Source of the DNA: an uncultured Alsobacter sp.
GTDB lineage: Bacteria; Pseudomonadota; Alphaproteobacteria; Rhizobiales; Beijerinckiaceae
DNA length: 64,000 nt
Assembly (NCBI RefSeq): GCF_945952055.1
Contig: NZ_CAMFHB010000017.1
Span: forward strand, 51,644-115,643
Reading direction: 5' to 3'
The notes below the pieces were generated by a model that was not told the DNA's origin, did not search any database, and was given only the letters and a program-made list of their open reading frames with translations. How positions within the stretch are numbered: position 1 is the stretch's first letter; the number at the start of each line of letters is the position of its first letter. Shown in pieces: positions 60,190-64,000 of the stretch. Made by a program: the position numbers and the translations under genes.

Positions 60190-61984
60190 GCCGCGCTCCG
60201 ACGAACATATGCTGGACGGCCGGGTCCTTGGCCACCGCCACCGGCGCCCCAGAGGCCACGACCTTCCCCTGCTCGAGCACGGTGATGGTGTCGGCGATGT
60301 TCCAGACGAGATCGAGGTCGTGCTCCACGACAATGACGGTCTTCCCCATCTTCCGGCTGAGGAACCGGACGAGCTCGGCGAAATGCTGCCGTTCGCTTTG
60401 CGAGAGGCCGGCCGCCGGTTCGTCGAGGAGTACGATCGACGCCTCCTTCAGCACCGTGCGCATCACTTCCACCAGGCGACGCTGGCCGTGGGAGAGCAGG
60501 GCCGCGCTGTCCTCGCCGACGGCCTCTTCGAGCCGCGCTGCGAGGGCCGCCACCTCGGCGCTCGGGTTTTCCGTGCGCGCGTCCAGTCCGATCCTGAGGT
60601 TGTCCCACAAGGACATCTGCGGAAAGATCCGCGGCGTCTGGAACGTCCGTCCCAGTCCCATCGTCGAAATCCGGTCGGCCGCCATCGTGGTTGCGTCGAT
60701 GCCGTTGATCTTGAACGACCCCTTGGTCAGGCGGCTCAATCCCGTCAGCACGTTGAGGAGGCTGGTCTTGCCGGACCCGTTCGCTCCGATGAGGCCATGA
60801 ACCTCGCCCTTGCGGACCTTCAGGTTCACGGAGTCGATCGCCACGACCTCGCCGAACTTCTTCGTTCCGCCGATCACCTCGACGATGACCTCGTCCTGCG
60901 GCCTGGAAGTCAAGGAACGCCGATCGAGGTCTGCCAGGAAGTTGTCGATCCGGAACGCCTTTTCTCCTCCTCCGGTGCTCCGGCGCCGCGCCCGCAGGCG
61001 TTCGAGCGAGCCAACGATCCCGTCGGGAAAGATCATCACGGCCAGAAGGGTGAGGCAGCCATAGGCCAGCAGCCGGTACTCGATGAACTGCGCCAGCAGG
61101 ATGTTGGGCAGGATGTAGACGATCCAGATGCCGACGACCGGCCCCAACATCTGTCCCCGACCGCCGACGACGACGGCGAAGAAGAAGATGAAGGACATCT
61201 CGATGTTGAAGCCCTGCGGGCTCACGAACACCACGGCCGGCAGGTAGAGGAGGCCGGCGACGCCCGTGCCGACGGCGGCGATGAGGAAGGCGATGAAGCG
61301 CATCACGCCCGGCCGGATGCCCAGCGCCCGTGCCGCCTCGGGACTCAGCGCGGCGACGAACATGCTGCGACCGAGCCGCGACCTGCGGATGGCATAGTGG
61401 GTCACGAGCGCCAGCATCGGAAAGATCGCAATGGCGAGCCCGATGAGGGACAGGCCGAACGCCCGCTCCTGCGTGAGGAACGGGATCTTGACGTTGATCC
61501 CGTTGATGCCGTTCGTCCACTTGTCGAGCGTGACGAGAAGCTGCGGAAACACGATCGCCGCGCTCATCGTCACGAAGCCGAGGTGGAACCCTTGGACGCG
61601 CAAGGCAGGAAGGGCGAACAGCAGGCCGCCGACCATGGCCGCGCCGATGCCGAAGACGGCTGCGGCGGCGAGCGGCCAGCCATTGAGCCCATAGACGATG
61701 GCGGCGCCGTAGGCCGACATCCCCAGCAGGGCGCCTTGGCCGAACGACTTCTGCCCGGCGTCGACGAAGAGGAAATTCTGGAAGATCGCGACGCCGATGT
61801 AGATGTTCACGAGCTGGAATGTGTGGATCCAGTACTCGTTGCCCAGCAGGGATGGCCCAAAGCCGGTGAGGGCGATGAGGGCGATGCCGATCCAGACCTG
61901 CGGCAGATCGGAGTTGAACCGGCCGGCCTTCCGGCCCGAAACACCGCTTGCCGTCATCGCTGCGTGCTTTTCGACGACGGCCAT
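60182..61984 (-). CDS. LIV-type LivM permease fused to LivG ATPase (system 2)
   Basis: This 600-residue fusion has residues 1-330 as a LivM-like permease (FVDAGQKSFGQGALLGMSAYGA, GGRGQMLGPVVGIWIVYILP), and 365-600 as a LivG ATPase (GANGSGKTS, LLSHGQRRLVEVM, VLLDEPAAGLSQ, VVVEHDLDLV). A membrane protein carrying its own ATPase domain differs from system 1, where the permeases are fused to each other. It follows the livH stop by one base. Confidence 0.9.
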   Translation of the reverse strand: MAVVEKHAAMTASGVSGRKAGRFNSDLPQVWIGIALIALTGFGPSLLGNEYWIHTFQLVNIYIGVAIFQNFLFVDAGQKSFGQGALLGMSAYGAAIVYGLNGWPLAAAAVFGIGAAMVGGLLFALPALRVQGFHLGFVTMSAAIVFPQLLVTLDKWTNGINGINVKIPFLTQERAFGLSLIGLAIAIFPMLALVTHYAIRRSRLGRSMFVAALSPEAARALGIRPGVMRFIAFLIAAVGTGVAGLLYLPAVVFVSPQGFNIEMSFIFFFAVVVGGRGQMLGPVVGIWIVYILPNILLAQFIEYRLLAYGCLTLLAVMIFPDGIVGSLERLRARRRSTGGGEKAFRIDNFLADLDRRSLTSRPQDEVIVEVIGGTKKFGEVVAIDSVNLKVRKGEVHGLIGANGSGKTSLLNVLTGLSRLTKGSFKINGIDATTMAADRISTMGLGRTFQTPRIFPQMSLWDNLRIGLDARTENPSAEVAALAARLEEAVGEDSAALLSHGQRRLVEVMRTVLKEASIVLLDEPAAGLSQSERQHFAELVRFLSRKMGKTVIVVEHDLDLVWNIADTITVLEQGKVVASGAPVAVAKDPAVQHMFVGARHA

Positions 61985-61985
61985 G

Positions 61986-62864
61986 TCAGACCCGCCGTGC
62001 CGTGACGCGGCCGAACAGGCCTTGCGGCCGCAGCATCAGGATGCCGACGAGGAGCAGGAGGGACGCCAGGTCCTGGTAGGCGCCCCCGATCTTGTACGCC
62101 GTCAGCATCGCGGTGACCCCGACCAGCGGGCCGCCGATCAGGGTGCCCGCATAGCTGCCGATCCCGCCGACCACGGAAGCGACGAACCCGTTGAGGACGT
62201 ACCGCAGTCCTGCGTCCGGGTTTACCGAGATGACCGGTGCCACCAGGAACCCCACCGATCCGACCATGAGGCCGCTTATGGCGAAAGCGATAAGCTGCAG
62301 CCGGCGGACCGGAAGCCCGGCGGCCCGGGCCGCGTCGAAGTCCTGGGAGAGCGCGCTGATTGCCAGCCCCAGGAACGTCTTGCGCAGGAACAGGCGGAGG
62401 GCCACGAACCAGAACAGCATCAGCACGATGGCGAGCCCGTAGGCGCCCGGCGTTCGCGTCCCGAACAGCTGGAAGGGCGGCAGCATGGCCGAGACGGAAT
62501 AGGCGAACGGACCCTGCGTGATCATCAGCAGGGCGCCAATGATCACGGACACCGACACCGTCGAGATCAGCCAGGAATCCTGTTCGACCGACGACCTCAG
62601 CGGCAGCAGCGTCAGATAGCCCTGGAAGGCGACGATCGCGGCGATCCCCAGGCTGCTGACCAGCATCATCGTGAGCCACCAGGGCAGCCCGGTCTGGTTG
62701 GCGAAGAAGTAGGCGGCAAATCCCCCGAGGATGAACATGTTGCCCTGGGCGAAATTGAAGATGTTCGTCGCGCCATGCACGATGTTGAAGCTCATCGCGA
62801 TCGTGGCGAAGATCGAGCCGATCGCGATGCCGCGAATGGCGATGATCAGGATTTCGCTGAGCAT
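61986..62864 (-). CDS. livH: LIV-type ABC permease, LivH family (system 2)
   Basis: This 292-residue membrane protein has about eight transmembrane segments; IRGIAIGSIFATIAMSFNIVHGATNIFNFAQG at the N-terminus and GGIGSYAGTLIGGPLVG near residue 235 are LivH signatures. The ATG at 62862-62864 is 94 bases downstream of the TIM-barrel gene. No binding-protein gene is in this operon; the stand-alone one at 46533 is the likely partner. Confidence 0.9.
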   Translation of the reverse strand: MLSEILIIAIRGIAIGSIFATIAMSFNIVHGATNIFNFAQGNMFILGGFAAYFFANQTGLPWWLTMMLVSSLGIAAIVAFQGYLTLLPLRSSVEQDSWLISTVSVSVIIGALLMITQGPFAYSVSAMLPPFQLFGTRTPGAYGLAIVLMLFWFVALRLFLRKTFLGLAISALSQDFDAARAAGLPVRRLQLIAFAISGLMVGSVGFLVAPVISVNPDAGLRYVLNGFVASVVGGIGSYAGTLIGGPLVGVTAMLTAYKIGGAYQDLASLLLLVGILMLRPQGLFGRVTARRV

Positions 62865-62907
62865 GTCGGGCCCCGAGTGGTCGCTGCGCCGCTGAAGGCG
62901 CGGTTGC

Positions 62908-62925
62908 GATCGTCGCTCACTCTGC
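62908..62925 (-). promoter_or_regulatory. Degenerate operator candidate upstream of livH
   Basis: Minus strand reads GCAGA GTGA GCGACGATC. The GACGAT core is present, but the left half fails. It is listed only because it sits 43 bases upstream of livH, within the distance range of the better copies. Confidence 0.2.
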
Positions 62926-62958
62926 CGGACATGGCTGGCTGGGCATCGGCCGAATGGA

Positions 62959-63825
62959 CTAGCGGACCGCAGCCTTGCGCAGGTGTTCGTCGAGCAGGCG
63001 GCGCGCCCCCGCAAAGGAGCGCCGTACGGCGTCCCCGAGCGGCAGGGCCGCTTGAACCGGTGAAATGATTTCGACGCTCGGTGCCACCGACGCGCCGGCC
63101 GCGTCCAGGGCGTCCAGGAAGGCCGCCAGGTCGAAGCTGCCCTCCCCGCACGGAAGCCGGCGCAGGGTATCCTCCTGCAGGGGCCCCTCGATGGTCGCCG
63201 CCGCGTCATTGATCTGGATGGAGACGATGCGGGAGGCCGGGATCGCCGTGACATCGCCCAGGGGAATGTGCCCGCGGAACACGTGCCAGCTGTCGATCAC
63301 GAGCCCGGCGTTGTCGCATCCGTCGATGACGTCGAGGGCCGTCTCCACGTCGCGGACATCGCTCCAGGGCACGATCTCCAGGGCGATGGTCAGGGACTGC
63401 GCCGCCGCACGCGCGCACAGTGCCTTGAACCGGGACTTCAGGACGTGGCGCGGGATGCCGCGCCCCTGGAAGTCCGACCCGACGTTTAGGCTCTGCGCGC
63501 CGAAGGCCCTGGCCGCGGCGAAGGCCGTCGCCTCATCGGCCTGCGCCACGGCCGCGGCGCTTCCCTCGAGGAACCAGTCGACGAGAAACTCCAGGGAGAT
63601 GTCTGACATGCCGTGCCGCTGCAGGACCGACCTGAGGTCCACGTCCTGGTGTCCCTCCTGCCGCAGGGCCCGGTAGTCGCGGAAGTGCAGGCACATGCCC
63701 GTGTACCCGGCGTCGGCGCATGCCCGCACGCGCTCGGAAAAACCATGCCGCGCGGGCACGGGTCCCCCCGGCATGACGCCGCTGACAGTGTGTGAGCTGC
63801 AGATGAGCGCGTCGGTCAGGGCCAT
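62959..63825 (-). CDS. Sugar phosphate isomerase/epimerase-like TIM-barrel protein
   Basis: This 288-residue AP-endonuclease-2/xylose-isomerase-fold protein has CADAGYTGMCLHFRDYRAL, ALEIVPWSDVRDVETALDVID (metal-binding Glu), NAGLVIDSWHVFRG and IVSIQINDAA. Family members isomerise sugars or act as dehydratases; function here is unknown. It is on the same strand as and upstream of the LIV system 2 operon, with a 94-base gap. Confidence 0.82.
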   Translation of the reverse strand: MALTDALICSSHTVSGVMPGGPVPARHGFSERVRACADAGYTGMCLHFRDYRALRQEGHQDVDLRSVLQRHGMSDISLEFLVDWFLEGSAAAVAQADEATAFAAARAFGAQSLNVGSDFQGRGIPRHVLKSRFKALCARAAAQSLTIALEIVPWSDVRDVETALDVIDGCDNAGLVIDSWHVFRGHIPLGDVTAIPASRIVSIQINDAAATIEGPLQEDTLRRLPCGEGSFDLAAFLDALDAAGASVAPSVEIISPVQAALPLGDAVRRSFAGARRLLDEHLRKAAVR

Positions 63826-63881
63826 GGTTGCACCGTCAGGATGGCAGGTCCCTAGTCTGCTGCTGCCGGAGATGAGCGCCT

Positions 63882-63899
63882 TCCTTCATATGGACGATG
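63882..63899 (+). promoter_or_regulatory. Shared catabolic operator, copy 14 (rightward, gene outside window)
   Basis: Reads TCCTT CATA TGGACGATG. The right half is strong, the left half weak. It points to the right edge; no start codon with coding potential follows inside the window, so a further member of the regulon is predicted just beyond 64000. Confidence 0.5.
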
Positions 63900-64000
63900 T
63901 CCATGGGTCATCCCCGGACGCGTGCGTCACGGGCCAAGTGGCGTCGTCGAGCTGAAGAGTGCAGGACTAGAGCGGTGACCTACTCAGTGGTTGCGTGTCC

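Noticed and set aside
1..64000. CRISPR arrays, tRNA or rRNA genes, transposases or integrases
   Set aside because: None was recognised on reading through. The only repeats seen are the two 141-bp palindromic elements and the short tandem pair at 46399-46438.

Overview
ORGANISM. The window is GC-rich and densely packed, with long co-directional operons, many overlapping start/stop codons, two branched-chain-amino-acid-type (LIV) ABC transporters with fused subunits, and two copies of a GTCATGGCCGGGC-type palindromic repeat of the sort scattered through genomes of Hyphomicrobiales such as Bradyrhizobium, Bosea and Methylobacterium relatives. I infer an alphaproteobacterium, probably Hyphomicrobiales; no rRNA or tRNA is present to confirm this. 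CONTENT. Most of the window is a catabolic island. Its clearest members resemble the actinobacterial enzymes that degrade the last two steroid rings (C and D) via the intermediate HIP (the propanoate-substituted methylhexahydroindanedione): IpdA/IpdB (10.1-11.7 kb), FadE30-like dehydrogenase (32.0-33.2 kb), IpdC-, EchA20- and IpdF-like enzymes in one operon (34.6-37.3 kb), FadD3-like ligase (48.8-50.4 kb), FadA6-like thiolase (52.0-53.1 kb) and an Rv3548c-like dehydrogenase (50.5-51.4 kb). Two alpha/beta acyl-CoA dehydrogenase pairs, a FadB-like multifunctional enzyme, many SDRs, four NTF2-fold proteins, two GMC oxidoreductases and an ACAD10/11-like kinase-plus-dehydrogenase pair surround them. 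No ring-A/B genes (KstD, KshA, HsaC type) are visible here. LAYOUT. 1-1843: end of an iron/polyamine-type ABC transporter. 1858-5327: LysR regulator divergent from a VOC protein, a two-component flavin monooxygenase and its flavin reductase. 5297-14914 (leftward): ipdAB operon. 15145-21412 (rightward): LIV transporter 1 plus two SDRs. 21421-39644: short, mostly divergent catabolic operons including ipdC-echA20-ipdF. 39817-45059: LysR regulator and two penicillin-binding proteins, with visibly lower GC, which look inserted. 45195-46208: LuxR-type regulator. 46533-50396: lone LIV binding protein, SDR, fadD3-like ligase. 50451-56279 (leftward): fadA6 and acyl-CoA dehydrogenase operon. 56382-63825 (leftward): AKR, GMC, thioesterase, LIV transporter 2 (without a binding protein) and a TIM-barrel protein. 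REGULATION. The most notable signal is an 18-bp element, TAGTC-N4-CGGACGATG, found by eye 45-107 bp upstream of the first gene of almost every catabolic transcription unit, each time oriented with the gene, and often as back-to-back pairs between divergent genes. It is absent in front of the penicillin-binding proteins and the left-end monooxygenase module. It is partly dyad-symmetric (GTCC...GGAC) and is probably the operator or activator site of one regulon; the LuxR-type protein at 45195-46208 and the TetR-type protein at 28401-29162 are the local candidates for its regulator.
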